Positions 35,086 to 45,381 of a stretch of 48,682 nt of DNA are shown here, piece by piece. The DNA is taken from positions 1 to 48,682 of the forward strand of contig JANXNV010000268.1 of NCBI GenBank assembly GCA_025353925.1, in the 5' to 3' direction. Numbering within the stretch: the stretch's first letter is position 1; each line of letters begins with the position of its first letter. Source of the stretch: Armatimonadota bacterium (GTDB taxonomy: Bacteria; Armatimonadota; Armatimonadia; Armatimonadales; Capsulimonadaceae). A program made the translations under genes and the position numbers. The notes below the pieces were generated by a model. It ran no database searches and was not told where the DNA came from. It worked only from the letters and a program-made list of their open reading frames with translations.

Positions 35086-36216
35086 ATGACCCTTTTCACA
35101 CTCACGCACCGCTCCTCCGAAACCGGGGCACGAGGCGGTCTGCTCCGCCTCCCGCATGCTGCGGAGCCTATTCCTACACCCGTATTTATGCCCGTCGGCA
35201 CCCGTGGGACCGTCAAAGCGATGACTCAGGAAGAAGTCGCGGAGCTGGGCTTCCAGCTTATTCTCGGCAACACTTATCACCTTTACCTGCGGCCCGGCCA
35301 CGAACTGATCCGAAAAGCCGGGGGCTTGCACAAGTTCATCGCCTGGGACGGGGCCATGCTCACCGACAGCGGCGGCTTTCAAGTCTTTTCACTGGAAGAG
35401 CTGCGCAAGATCACGGAGGAGGGCGTCAAGTTTAAGTCCCATCTCGACGGCTCGGAACACTTTTTCAGCCCGGAGAGATCCATCGAAGTGCAGCATGCTC
35501 TTGGCGCGGACATCATCATGGCATTTGATGAATGCCCGCCGTACCCGTGCAGCGAAGAGGCGACGCGGCAGGCCACGGAGAGGACGCATCGCTGGCTGGA
35601 ACGCTGCACCGCCTACCACGCAGCGCAGGACACTCCGCAGCACCTCTTCGGGATCGCGCAGGGGGGAGTGTACGAGCACCTCCGGGCGGAGAGTGCCCAG
35701 TTTGTAGCATCTCAAAACACACCGGGGATCGCGATCGGCGGCGTTTCGGTCGGCGAGCCGCCGGAGCTGATGCAGCAGGCGGTTGGGTGGAGCGTCCCGT
35801 TTCTGCCACCGGAAAAGCCGCGCTACCTGATGGGGGTGGGAACGCCGCGCGACTTGCTGGATGCCGTAGGGCAGGGGATCGATATGTTTGACTGTGTCCT
35901 TCCGACACGCCTGGGGCGCAACGGAACGTTTTACACAACGCGCGGTCGCATCAATATCAAAGGCAGCCGATACACCGAAGACTTCGGCCCGGTGGACCCG
36001 AACTGCTCCTGCCGCGTCTGCGCCCGCTACTCGGCCGCTTACCTCCGGCATCTGTATAAGTGCGATGAGATACTGGCCTCGCGCCTGACGACGTATCATA
36101 ATCTGGCGCATTACGCTCAGCTCATGGCTAATATCCGGTCAGCGATAGCCGCCGACCGCTACGAAGCGTTCCGGCGCGAGACGATGGCGATGTATGCCGG
36201 GGAAGAAGCGGCGTAG
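35086..36216 (+). CDS. tgt: tRNA-guanine transglycosylase (queuine tRNA-ribosyltransferase)
   Basis: A 376-residue enzyme swapping G34 for the queuine precursor in tRNAs. The first active-site Asp is in MLTDSGGFQVFSL. IIMAFDECPPYP follows, then GGVSVGEP, the second Asp in MFDCVLPTRLGRNGT, and the zinc site CSCRVCARYSAAYLRHLYKC with the later His. The length is typical. TATACT at 35074-35079 lies only 6 nt before the ATG with no ribosome binding site, so transcription may start at the initiation codon, giving a leaderless mRNA. Confidence 0.96.
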   Translation: MTLFTLTHRSSETGARGGLLRLPHAAEPIPTPVFMPVGTRGTVKAMTQEEVAELGFQLILGNTYHLYLRPGHELIRKAGGLHKFIAWDGAMLTDSGGFQVFSLEELRKITEEGVKFKSHLDGSEHFFSPERSIEVQHALGADIIMAFDECPPYPCSEEATRQATERTHRWLERCTAYHAAQDTPQHLFGIAQGGVYEHLRAESAQFVASQNTPGIAIGGVSVGEPPELMQQAVGWSVPFLPPEKPRYLMGVGTPRDLLDAVGQGIDMFDCVLPTRLGRNGTFYTTRGRINIKGSRYTEDFGPVDPNCSCRVCARYSAAYLRHLYKCDEILASRLTTYHNLAHYAQLMANIRSAIAADRYEAFRRETMAMYAGEEAA

Positions 36217-36222
36217 AAGCTG

Positions 36223-36519
36223 TCAGTCTTCCATGATTTGCGGCACAATAAAGTTGCCGTCGCGCTTTTCCGTGGCATTAGCTGTCGCCGCCTCGCGGGA
36301 CAGCGAGGGTCGCACGACATCTTCGCGGAACACGTTTTGCAGCGGCAGGGAGTGGGAGGTCGGCGGGACACCTTCAGTGTCCAGCTCCTGCAGCCGCTCA
36401 AACTGGCCGATGATGCCGTTGAGATCGGTGGTCAGCTTGGACTTTTCCTCCTGCGACAGTTCTAATCGTGCGAGAAACGCAACACGGGACACCTGATCGA
36501 GTGTCAAAAGCTCAGCCAT
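36223..36519 (-). CDS. gatC: Aspartyl/glutamyl-tRNA amidotransferase subunit C
   Basis: A 98-residue GatC: LTLDQVSRVAFLARLELSQE, then LNGIIGQFERLQELDTEGV, then NVFREDVVRPS, the family pattern of two helices and a DxV tail. It stabilises GatA in the complex that amidates Glu-tRNA(Gln) or Asp-tRNA(Asn). The ATG at 36519 has GGAGAATTG upstream. No gatA or gatB lies next to it. Confidence 0.95.
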   Translation of the reverse strand: MAELLTLDQVSRVAFLARLELSQEEKSKLTTDLNGIIGQFERLQELDTEGVPPTSHSLPLQNVFREDVVRPSLSREAATANATEKRDGNFIVPQIMED

Positions 36520-36537
36520 ATCAATTCTCCAGTCATG

Positions 36538-36568
36538 AAAAAGCCGGAGCGGGACGGCCAGCTCCGGC
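36538..36568 (-). terminator. Intrinsic terminator of the zinc-ribbon gene
   Basis: On the minus strand GCCGGAGC and GCTCCGGC (36543-36550 and 36561-36568) form a perfect 8-bp stem followed by TTTTT. It lies between the zinc-ribbon gene and gatC. Confidence 0.8.
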
Positions 36569-36589
36569 GGGTAAGGACTTGCTATTACC

Positions 36590-36958
36590 TCACGAATGAG
36601 GTGTGGAGCGGGATTTTTGCTTTTTCGCCGGCACAAGTGGTTCCAGTGACTTCAAATCCGACATCTGTTCCAGCTCGAAATGAAAGTCAATGACTTCATT
36701 GATGCTGATCGCCCCCTGCGTGGAGAACTGCTCTTTCTCGTCATGTGACAATTCGATGGTCTTGTCCTTTAGAATACCGTCTTCCCACTCTTCCTGTTTG
36801 ATGAACTGTTCGCCGAGCTTCTTACACCGCGAGCAGCGGAATTTGACGTAAACGAAACTCGGACCGAAGAGGCGCAGGTAGTAACCGTGCTGCATAACGT
36901 CCTTCGCGATAATGCGCTGGCCGCAGTTGCACTTAATCGAGGTCCGCATATTACTCAT
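36590..36958 (-). CDS. Zinc-ribbon protein of unknown function
   Basis: A 122-residue protein with two Cys pairs, CNCGQRI and CSRCKK, separated by a GYYLRLFGPSFVYVKFR strand pair, and an acidic helical C-terminus (EEWEDGILKDKTIELSHDEK, then FHFELEQMSDLKSLEPL). The pairs would hold one structural zinc, suggesting nucleic-acid or protein binding. I recognise no named family. The ATG at 36958 has GGGAGG 8 nt upstream, better than the GTG at 36967. Confidence 0.8.
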   Translation of the reverse strand: MSNMRTSIKCNCGQRIIAKDVMQHGYYLRLFGPSFVYVKFRCSRCKKLGEQFIKQEEWEDGILKDKTIELSHDEKEQFSTQGAISINEVIDFHFELEQMSDLKSLEPLVPAKKQKSRSTPHS

Positions 36959-37085
36959 AAAGTCCACCTCCCGGTTGTATGGCCGATGATCCCGCCCGGG
37001 TAATAACGACGGGCACCGGCGGAATGATGTGCGAAAAATGCGCGATGCTGAATTGGAGGCTTCGTGTGCGCGTCATGCCTTCCTA

Positions 37086-38153
37086 TTATATCATATTATG
37101 GCCCAATTCGTTGGCATCTGTAACTTTTTCGTCTTCACTCTTTTTTACAGATGCGGCGAAGCGAAAACGGCTCTCTTGCTGACGTTCTAGTTCGCGCCGC
37201 AGACGCAGCAGCGCGACATCTTTGGCTTTAGCTTCCAGCATAATATCGAAGGGACGGAGCGAGTTTGCGCCGACGGCTTCCCAAAATAAGACGAACTCAA
37301 GTGGATTGATAAAGTCCGCATGTGCCTTCAAGAGCGGCGAGTGCAGCTTTGTCACGCTGCGCTCGCGGCCAGCGGCACTTTTTTCTTTCTCAGTCTTGGT
37401 GTTGAAATCGGTTGAAGGCGAGGAGTAGTGGATTTTTGGGGTCACCTCCGTGGGCCAAGTCGCAAGTGCCTGCATGAGTGCCTCCTGCATGGGCAATCCC
37501 TCCGGATTGAGGCAGAAGTGATGCAGGTTATCGAACACCAAAGGGCACCCGGTCGCCTCGTGGATGCGCAAGGTGTCTGTCATTGGATAAGAAACGTCGT
37601 CATTTTCGACCACCAGGCGGGCTTTAGTCGCCTCCGGCAGGCTTTGATACCGCTGGATGAAGCGGGAAATGCTTCCGGCACGGTCTCCATACACTCCGCC
37701 GACATGCGTCACCACCACGGCTTCGGGTCCGCAGCCCATCGCCTCTAAAATCCGGGCCTGAGCATTCAAATCGTTGATACTTTTACGGGTGACTGTTTCG
37801 TCAAGCGCGTTCAGCAGAATATATTGCGAGGGGTGCAGACTCAGGCGTATGTCGTAGCTTCGTGCCAGTATGCCAAGATCTGCCAGCTCGTCCTGTGCTT
37901 CTTCAAGCTGCCTGTGGAACTGCGGCATGTCCGGGTGGGTCAAATATGGGGCGATATCCGATGACATCCGGTACATATGGATGTCGGTTTTATGAAGGCA
38001 GTGGAATATCTCGCGGAGGTAGGCAATGCTCTGCCGCACATGCGGCTCGCTCTGCCACCGCCGTGCGTCATTTGAAGGCATTCCTGCCTCCGCTTCAATC
38101 GTGGCTAAATTCCCGCCGTGGCCGATCACTTTTACGGCAAATCCAAAACGCAT
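37086..38153 (-). CDS. uvsE: UV damage endonuclease UvsE/UvdE
   Basis: A 355-residue TIM-barrel endonuclease that nicks DNA 5' of UV photoproducts. The metal ligands lie in SLHPSQYILLNA, AVVVTHVGGVYGD, LVVENDDVSYP, VFDNLHHFCLNP and KIHYSSPS. LREIFHCLHKTDIHMYRMSS is the family N-terminal block. The ATG at 38153 starts MRFGFAVKVI. The region upstream of it overlaps the groESL promoter but not the coding region. Confidence 0.93.
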   Translation of the reverse strand: MRFGFAVKVIGHGGNLATIEAEAGMPSNDARRWQSEPHVRQSIAYLREIFHCLHKTDIHMYRMSSDIAPYLTHPDMPQFHRQLEEAQDELADLGILARSYDIRLSLHPSQYILLNALDETVTRKSINDLNAQARILEAMGCGPEAVVVTHVGGVYGDRAGSISRFIQRYQSLPEATKARLVVENDDVSYPMTDTLRIHEATGCPLVFDNLHHFCLNPEGLPMQEALMQALATWPTEVTPKIHYSSPSTDFNTKTEKEKSAAGRERSVTKLHSPLLKAHADFINPLEFVLFWEAVGANSLRPFDIMLEAKAKDVALLRLRRELERQQESRFRFAASVKKSEDEKVTDANELGHNMI

Positions 38154-38212
38154 ACTTACGATTTCTTCCTGAGTTGTTCGTACCCCATCTGCACGAATTC
38201 CATTCGCATGCC

Positions 38213-38241
38213 TTGACAAAATCCGCGCAAATGAGTAGAAT
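38213..38241 (+). promoter_or_regulatory. Sigma-70 promoter of groESL
   Basis: TTGACA at 38213-38218 and TAGAAT at 38236-38241 with 17-bp spacing, ending 10 bp before the CIRCE element. Confidence 0.88.
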
Positions 38242-38251
38242 AGACACGGTT

Positions 38252-38278
38252 TTAGCACTCGGGACGCCCGAGTGCCAA
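38252..38278. promoter_or_regulatory. CIRCE operator (HrcA site)
   Basis: TTAGCACTC, 9-bp spacer, GAGTGCCAA. The left arm matches the CIRCE consensus exactly and the right arm differs by one base from GAGTGCTAA. It lies at the transcription start of groESL, so HrcA repression relieved by heat is expected. No hrcA gene is in the window. Confidence 0.97.
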
Positions 38279-38331
38279 ATAAATAGAGACGCGAAAAACA
38301 CGACGAAATGTGACGAGGAGGCAATTTCACC

Positions 38332-38625
38332 ATGGCAGTCAACTTCCGGCCCCTGTCGGACAAAGTGCTGGTCAAACCCAGCGATGCGGAGACTCAGACG
38401 AGCGGCGGCATCTTTCTTCCCGATTCTGCGAAACAGAAGCCCCAGGAAGGCGAAGTCCTCGCCGTCGGCCCCGGCCGAATTCTTGACGACGGCTCACGCT
38501 CAGTCCTGACCGTCGCCGTGGGCGACAAGGTCATCTATTCGAAGTACGGCGGCACCGAGCTGAAGCTGGACGGCCAGGAACTGATGATCCTGGATGAAGA
38601 TCAGATTTACGCGATCAAGAGCTAA
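38332..38625 (+). CDS. groES: Co-chaperonin GroES
   Basis: A 97-residue Gro[22 protein letters not shown], the mobile loop [17 protein letters not shown], and the roof region [19 protein letters not shown]. It forms the heptameric lid of GroEL. GAGGAGG lies upstream of the ATG, and control is by CIRCE. Confidence 0.98.
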   Translation: MAVNFRPLSDKVLVKPSDAETQTSGGIFLPDSAKQKPQEGEVLAVGPGRILDDGSRSVLTVAVGDKVIYSKYGGTELKLDGQELMILDEDQIYAIKS

Positions 38626-40272
<1,647 letters not shown>

Positions 40273-40298
40273 ATTGGTTCGTTGATAGATAACGAGGA

Positions 40299-40328
40299 GG
40301 GGCGCGGCAATTGCCGCGCCCCTTTTTT
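40299..40328 (+). terminator. Intrinsic terminator of groESL
   Basis: A perfect 10-bp stem, GGGGCGCGGC with GCCGCGCCCC, closes AATT (40299-40322) and is followed by six T. Confidence 0.97.
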
Positions 40329-40394
40329 CTTGCTGCAACGCGGAAAGGAACTATCCTCACAAGTGGTGAATGAATTATCGAAGGCCACCCAAAA

Positions 40395-42473
40395 ATGAAC
40401 AAATGCCATAAATCGACTTTCGTCGTCATTCTTTTCCTACTTTGCCCGGCGTCACTGCTCGCGCAGTTCTCAGTAAGAAATTCCACTTCAATGCCTCCAG
40501 AGCAGCAACTTACCGAAGCGATCTCTTCGAGTGACCCGGCAGCCGTCTCTGCTCTCTTGAAATCGAACCCCCTTCTAGCGAGAACTCGATCCCAATTTAG
40601 CGACGGGACACCACTACTCGATGCAATAAATTTCGAGTCGAATTCTTTTTTAGGTACCGTCAGTGCTGAGACTGCTGAGAAGAAGATTCAGGTCATAAAA
40701 ATACTGCTCAAATATGACACGGTCAATTTCCCAAGCGGATACGGCGTGCCCCCCCTGCAAACTATTGTCCAGGTTGATACCCTACACGGCTGGCTGAGTG
40801 CGGACTTACAATACAGGGTATCGACGCTGCTTCTTGAGAGTGGGGCGGATGTTTTTGCTCGAGATGATTATGGAAACACCGCCCTCCATTTTCCCAGACT
40901 CAATATAAAGTTGACGGAACTGTTACTAAATAAAGGGGCTAACGTCAATGCACAAAATGATGAAGGCGATACGCCACTGCATAAGACAGCCTTTGCTGGC
41001 AGTTGCGAGGTAGTCTCATTACTTCTGCATCGCGGGGCGAAACTAGACCAGCGGAATAACCGGGGTGAAACACCTCTACATATTGCTGCATCAAGATACA
41101 ATTTATCAACTATACGCGTACTCCTTGATGCTGGGGCAGATATAAACGCTCTGGACCATTTTGGGAATTTACCTGTACATTTAACAGTGCCTTTCCCTGA
41201 CTTCAAGCTTTTAAGTGGCAATGATTACCCATCTGTTTCCTCTTACAAATCATCTTCTCAGGACGCTGCACCCTTTGCACTATCTTTGCTTTTGCAGAGA
41301 GGGGCAATCTCAGACAAACCAGACCAATTCGGGGTGAGCTTGTTAACATCTGCACTGATAAAACGCGATTCAGTAAGCCGAGACATTTTGCTGCGGCACA
41401 AGGTCAAGAAAGATACAGAGACTGAATTTTTTTGTGCTGCCGCAACAGACAATGTCACGATCTTAGAGCACCTAATGAAGGTCTGCCCTAATATACAGAA
41501 CTACAAAACGCCCACTGGAATATCCGCCCTCCATATCGCCGCTCTCTGGAATGCTTTCCATGCAGTCCGTATTCTCTTGTCTAAAGGCACCGATCCGAAT
41601 TCTCGTGATGGTCAATGTCAAACACCTCTTCACTATGCTTGCTCGAACTCTGATAACTCTCGCGTTGTCCAGATGCTCCTAAAATTAGGTGCCGATCCAA
41701 ATGTTGCAAACAGAGGTGGGATTACTCCACTGCTGATGGCGGTCCGTGACCGTTCGCCTGTTATGGTTCGGGCACTGCTTACGGCCAAAGCAAATCCCAG
41801 TCTCTTTATCCGGCAAGAGTCACCTTTGGCGGCCGCCTGTTTGGGAGCAGACGATACCGCAATCCCTGCGTTTCTCATCGAAGCCGGAGCGAATGTCAGC
41901 TCTGCCGGGAGCGGAATCACGACACCGCTGGAATATGCCCTAAGTCACAATAATCACTCGCTGCTGACGTTACTTTTACTCCATCATGCTTCCCTTAAAT
42001 CCGTAAAAGATAAAAGCAATCTGCTTTGCTATGCGGTTGGAAAAGGCGATATTCAAGCTACTCGGCTCCTTTTGAGTGCCGGAGCCAATCCGAATTCAAT
42101 GCCTGATATCAGGTTTAGTTCATATAACGGGTTTGGTTCATATCAACAGACCGCCTTGAAAAAGAGTATTGAAATAGGCAGCCTGCCTATCACCGAACTA
42201 CTGCTTGCACATGGGGCTGATGTCAATCTGATAGGAAGAGCCACAATCTACTCCCCATTGATGACAGCACTTTACTCGCGGGAAACCCAGGAAGATATTA
42301 AGCTGAAGTTAGTTGAGCTTTTGTTGGCTCATGGAGCAGATGTCAATTATGAAGTTCAAGGACAAAATAGCCTGGATTTTGCGGGTGAGAATAAAAGTAT
42401 AGTTCAGTTTCTGAAGCAGCACGGGGCAAAGGTATCTCCGTACAGTGCGAAATTGCGTGCGGTGGTTCAGTGA
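40395..42473 (+). CDS. Secreted ankyrin-repeat protein
   Basis: A 692-residue protein with a signal peptide (KSTFVVILFLLCPASLLAQF) and about fourteen ankyrin-type helical repeats (for example GNTALHFPRLNIKLTELLLN, then GDTPLHKTAFAGSCEVVSLL, then GETPLHIAASRYNLSTIRVL). Such repeats bind other proteins. The base composition is clearly more AT-rich than groEL and most neighbours, and codon use is looser, suggesting transfer. It lies next to a toxin-antitoxin pair in an accessory-looking stretch. Its target is unknown. Confidence 0.9.
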   Translation: MNKCHKSTFVVILFLLCPASLLAQFSVRNSTSMPPEQQLTEAISSSDPAAVSALLKSNPLLARTRSQFSDGTPLLDAINFESNSFLGTVSAETAEKKIQVIKILLKYDTVNFPSGYGVPPLQTIVQVDTLHGWLSADLQYRVSTLLLESGADVFARDDYGNTALHFPRLNIKLTELLLNKGANVNAQNDEGDTPLHKTAFAGSCEVVSLLLHRGAKLDQRNNRGETPLHIAASRYNLSTIRVLLDAGADINALDHFGNLPVHLTVPFPDFKLLSGNDYPSVSSYKSSSQDAAPFALSLLLQRGAISDKPDQFGVSLLTSALIKRDSVSRDILLRHKVKKDTETEFFCAAATDNVTILEHLMKVCPNIQNYKTPTGISALHIAALWNAFHAVRILLSKGTDPNSRDGQCQTPLHYACSNSDNSRVVQMLLKLGADPNVANRGGITPLLMAVRDRSPVMVRALLTAKANPSLFIRQESPLAAACLGADDTAIPAFLIEAGANVSSAGSGITTPLEYALSHNNHSLLTLLLLHHASLKSVKDKSNLLCYAVGKGDIQATRLLLSAGANPNSMPDIRFSSYNGFGSYQQTALKKSIEIGSLPITELLLAHGADVNLIGRATIYSPLMTALYSRETQEDIKLKLVELLLAHGADVNYEVQGQNSLDFAGENKSIVQFLKQHGAKVSPYSAKLRAVVQ

Positions 42474-42492
42474 GAGAAGATTTTGGCTTAAC

Positions 42493-42849
42493 TTATTCGA
42501 GATTACGTGGCTCCGTGAGCAGGCGCAATCCATCGAGTATTTGCTCGACGCGGCTTTTTGTGAGAGTGCCGATGTAATCACCAAGCTGGGGTTGATTCAG
42601 GGTCAAGACCTGAGAAACTATCACAATGCTTGGTTTCGTCAAGCCTGCTTCCCCTGGATTGAGAGCAACATTGCCGGGGGCTTGCCCTCGTCTCAGATTT
42701 GATGTCAGCGGGCACAGTATTACTGTCCGCATTCGGCTGGAATTAAAGACATTGTTTTGGACAATGACATGGGGGTGGCTGTATCCAGGCTCGGAGCCGG
42801 TCGGTTCATCCAGCTCTACCCAGTAAATCTCGCCTTGACGAATTACCAT
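42493..42849 (-). CDS. MazF/PemK-family toxin
   Basis: A 118-residue toxin of the MazF (PemK) fold: RQGEIYWVELDEPTGSEPGY, then RPHVIVQ-like SHPHVIVQNN, RTVILCPLTSN, and the TKPSIVIVSQV / LTKSRVEQIL C-terminus. MazF proteins cut RNA as part of a type II toxin-antitoxin pair. Its start lies 7 nt inside the antitoxin gene, as is usual for such pairs. Confidence 0.93.
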   Translation of the reverse strand: MVIRQGEIYWVELDEPTGSEPGYSHPHVIVQNNVFNSSRMRTVILCPLTSNLRRGQAPGNVALNPGEAGLTKPSIVIVSQVLTLNQPQLGDYIGTLTKSRVEQILDGLRLLTEPRNLE

Positions 42850-43097
42850 TCTCCCTCAACTAACTTACGGAAGGAGCGTTGGGACGCTTTCAGCCGGATT
42901 TGATCCTCGGGGTCTGGTTCTCCCTCGTAAGCGGCGTCAATTTTCTCCAGTAATTTTCGGTTTTCCTGGCGGCGCACAAAATCCTCGGCAGCGAGTGCAA
43001 ACACTCGGCTGCGCGAGATGTTCATCGTGCAGGCAAGCTCCTGAACTTTTGCCATCAAATCTTGTTCCACTGAAATTGCTGTTTTGACGGTAGGCAT
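42843..43097 (-). CDS. Antitoxin of the MazF-type pair (ribbon-helix-helix)
   Basis: An 84-residue protein with a ribbon-helix-helix N-terminus (TVKTAISVEQDLMAKVQELA, then NISRSRVFALAAEDF) and an acidic, flexible C-terminus that would block the toxin. AGGAGAA lies before the ATG. It probably represses its own promoter. Confidence 0.88.
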   Translation of the reverse strand: MPTVKTAISVEQDLMAKVQELACTMNISRSRVFALAAEDFVRRQENRKLLEKIDAAYEGEPDPEDQIRLKASQRSFRKLVEGEW

Positions 43098-43101
43098 ATT
43101 A

Positions 43102-43135
43102 TTCTCCTGCTTTAGTATAACAAATAGTAGGAGAA
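43102..43135 (-). promoter_or_regulatory. Candidate promoter/operator of the toxin-antitoxin pair
   Basis: Inverted arms TTCTCCT (43102-43108) and AGGAGAA (43129-43135) flank TATACT, read on the minus strand at 43114-43119, a likely -10. One arm is the antitoxin ribosome binding site itself. A symmetric site over the -10 fits autorepression by the ribbon-helix-helix antitoxin. Confidence 0.45.
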
Positions 43136-43145
43136 CTGTTTATAC

Positions 43146-43637
43146 TCAAAGAAAAGCCGAAGTCGGTGTATGCTCCATATAGACATATATACCGTTATCG
43201 GTAAGGGGGATGAAGCCGAGCCGGGTGTAGAGGCGACGAGCGGGGTTATGCGGCTCCACATGAAGTCGAATGGGAAGGGTGAGGGACGCGGCTTCCTTGA
43301 TCAGCTCCTGAAGCAGGATTGTGCCGTGGCCCTGCCCCCGATACTCGGGGAGGAGAGTAATATCGAGTATTGAGATTTCATCAGTCCGCCGATCAACGTA
43401 GAGGCGTCCGATCGGCGTATCGCCCAGCAGGAGCAGATCGTAAGCAGCTTTTGGATACCGGGCCTGATAATCGGTATGCTGAGCGGTGAACTGCTGCCGG
43501 ACAAAATCCCATTGCTGCTCAGATGACCAGCCGACGCTCACCATTTCCTGGGCACGGGTTTCGGCGTACAAACTGAGCAGAAAGGGCATGTCCAACTCTG
43601 AGATTGGACGCCGAGTCAACGGTCCGGTAGTTGTCAT
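43146..43637 (-). CDS. GNAT-family N-acetyltransferase
   Basis: A 163-residue GNAT fold: LDITLLPEYRGQGHGTILLQ (the acetyl-CoA loop), then IRLHVEPHNPARRLYTRLGF, then DNGIYVYMEHTP. It transfers acetyl from acetyl-CoA to an amine; the acceptor is unknown. The ATG at 43637 overlaps the stop of the upstream Tat protein gene (ATGA). It is the last gene of the tail-collar operon. Confidence 0.9.
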   Translation of the reverse strand: MTTTGPLTRRPISELDMPFLLSLYAETRAQEMVSVGWSSEQQWDFVRQQFTAQHTDYQARYPKAAYDLLLLGDTPIGRLYVDRRTDEISILDITLLPEYRGQGHGTILLQELIKEAASLTLPIRLHVEPHNPARRLYTRLGFIPLTDNGIYVYMEHTPTSAFL

Positions 43638-44296
43638 ACCGCTTCGATCGAAATTAGGCGGTAGCCGAATTCTGCTGCCTGCAAGCCGCCAAGAGTGCGC
43701 CGCGAAAGCGGGCCGCTGCAAGACTGGAGTCCGTGAGGATCGAAATGACAAAGGTTCCAGTGCGGCTGCCCGATGGCCAGGACATACAAACCGGTACGCA
43801 GCTTTGGTTGGTCCAGCGAGCTGCCGGAGTGCAGGCGACAGAAAGTTTCCGTGCCGCCATGCAGTGCGGAGAGCAGGATCCCGATGCCCGACTCGACCGG
43901 GAGTGTGAAGCTTGCACCAATAGGATGCTCCGGGTTTCCCGTCCACGCGTGGAATGGGGCGTACTGCTCCGACCCGTCGAGCAGGACTGGAAAGTGAGCA
44001 TTGAGTGCCTGGAATTCAGTGCCGCCTCGGTGGTTCAGCACTTTGATGCACGCCCCGGAGTGGGCAAGAGCGGGATCGCCGGTAGCCAGGTGCCGGGCAT
44101 CGATCAGCCGCTGACCGTTCCAGTAGGCTGCCGAAAGAGCTGGCGCGGCGGGACATGCCGCAGCGGGATATGCCGCCGCCTGCGCCGATCCTACTTCGAG
44201 ACCGAGTGTCAGCGTACCTGCGACGACGGCGGCACTGCGTAAAAACTCTCGCCGGGGAATTAAATCGGGTTTTACTTCAATCATGTGGGTATCCAT
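43634..44296 (-). CDS. Tat-exported protein in the tail-collar operon
   Basis: A 220-residue protein with a twin-arginine signal (PRREFLRSAAVVAGTLTLG). Its mature part has FPVLLDGSEQYAPFHAWTGN and GTETFCRLHSGSSLDQPKL. I do not recognise the family. The start could be ATG at 44296 or 44284, or TTG at 44323 overlapping the preceding TGA; none has a strong ribosome binding site. It sits between the third collar gene and the GNAT gene. Confidence 0.65.
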   Translation of the reverse strand: MDTHMIEVKPDLIPRREFLRSAAVVAGTLTLGLEVGSAQAAAYPAAACPAAPALSAAYWNGQRLIDARHLATGDPALAHSGACIKVLNHRGGTEFQALNAHFPVLLDGSEQYAPFHAWTGNPEHPIGASFTLPVESGIGILLSALHGGTETFCRLHSGSSLDQPKLRTGLYVLAIGQPHWNLCHFDPHGLQSCSGPLSRRTLGGLQAAEFGYRLISIEAV

Positions 44297-44319
44297 TTCT
44301 TCAAAGCAAATGAGAGCAA

Positions 44320-44850
44320 TCAATTCCGAGGTGGGAAGATTCCCTGCAAAGCGATGACAAAATTCATTGTCAGGTAGGGCTGCATATTATTGTGTGCCGT
44401 ACCACTCCCCGTGGCTGAGACGGCGGCGGGGGCAGCTGTCCCCGATGCAGCTGTCGTAGAATACAGGCTGGTAAACCGTGGATTCGCCGCCGCCTCGGCC
44501 GTAACAGACCCCGTCGGGATACTGGTAGTCGCCGCTGCATTCAGCCCGTTCAGCGGGTGTGTGTGTGTCGGAATCTGACTCGAGTTCAGCACGACGGCAG
44601 AAGACCCCCCAATTTCCCCGACCGTATAATCCGTCAATCCCGCTCCCTGCCCCTGACCGAGTGCTGAACTGCCCTGTAAATTTGGCAGAGCAAAGTTGGT
44701 CGTGCCGTTGCCGCCGAACTGAGTGCCCAGGAGAGAAAAAAGGGCCGTGTTTTGCGAAATTGGGATTAACTGACCATTGCAAGCCGCCCAGCCTTTGGGC
44801 GGGAAGTTAAAGCCGACAATACGTATTTCACCGACGAATGCTTCTGCCAT
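44320..44850 (-). CDS. Phage tail collar domain protein 3
   Basis: A 176-residue protein of the tail collar / microcystin-dependent (MdpB) type: VGEIRIVGFNFPPKGWAACN, then LFSLLGTQFGGNGTTNFALP, and a C-terminal QPYLTMNFVIALQGIFP. The domain is a beta fold from phage tail fibres. AAGGAGACAGG precedes the ATG. It is the third of three paralogs in a row, with a distinct Ala/Thr/Ser-rich middle. Confidence 0.92.
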   Translation of the reverse strand: MAEAFVGEIRIVGFNFPPKGWAACNGQLIPISQNTALFSLLGTQFGGNGTTNFALPNLQGSSALGQGQGAGLTDYTVGEIGGSSAVVLNSSQIPTHTHPLNGLNAAATTSIPTGSVTAEAAANPRFTSLYSTTAASGTAAPAAVSATGSGTAHNNMQPYLTMNFVIALQGIFPPRN

Positions 44851-44859
44851 CCTGTCTCC

Positions 44860-45372
44860 TTAATTCTGTGAGGGGAAGACCCCAAACAGCGAAATGATAA
44901 AATTCAAACAAACAAAAGGCTGCATATTCGCGTGAGGCTGACTGTCGCCCGCAGCAGCGAGGGCTGTTGGAGCCATTGCGTTCCCCGTACCAGTGCCGTA
45001 GATCGCCCGCGTGGAATGTGCAGGTACGGTGCCGATGGGGCTGCGGCTCGCTGCGGCATCCGTACTGCCGGTCAGAGTATGTACGTGGGCAGGCATCTGG
45101 TTCAGTGTCAGTATGACATACTCTGTCCCACTTCTCTCACCGATCACATAGTTTGATGTCCCGCCGCTCTGCCCCTGGTGGATCGGGAGACGGCCCTGCA
45201 GATCAGGCAGAGCGAAAGTCGTCTGACCGTCACCGCCATACGTGGTGCCGATCAGATTGAAAAGTGTGTCAAACTCCGAAATCGCCAGGATTTGACCATT
45301 GCAAAATGCCCAGCCCTGCGGGGCGAAGTTAAAGCCGGCCATCCGGATCTCGCCGACATATGGTTGTGCCAT
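44860..45372 (-). CDS. Phage tail collar domain protein 2
   Basis: A 170-residue paralog with the same ends (VGEIRMAGFNFAPQGWAFCN, LFNLIGTTYGGDGQTTFALP and QPFVCLNFIISLFGVFP). AGGAGACTCCT before the ATG is a palindrome that includes the ribosome binding site. It lies between the other two collar genes, 9-10 bp from each, so the three are co-transcribed. Confidence 0.92.
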   Translation of the reverse strand: MAQPYVGEIRMAGFNFAPQGWAFCNGQILAISEFDTLFNLIGTTYGGDGQTTFALPDLQGRLPIHQGQSGGTSNYVIGERSGTEYVILTLNQMPAHVHTLTGSTDAAASRSPIGTVPAHSTRAIYGTGTGNAMAPTALAAAGDSQPHANMQPFVCLNFIISLFGVFPSQN

Positions 45373-45381
45373 AGGAGTCTC

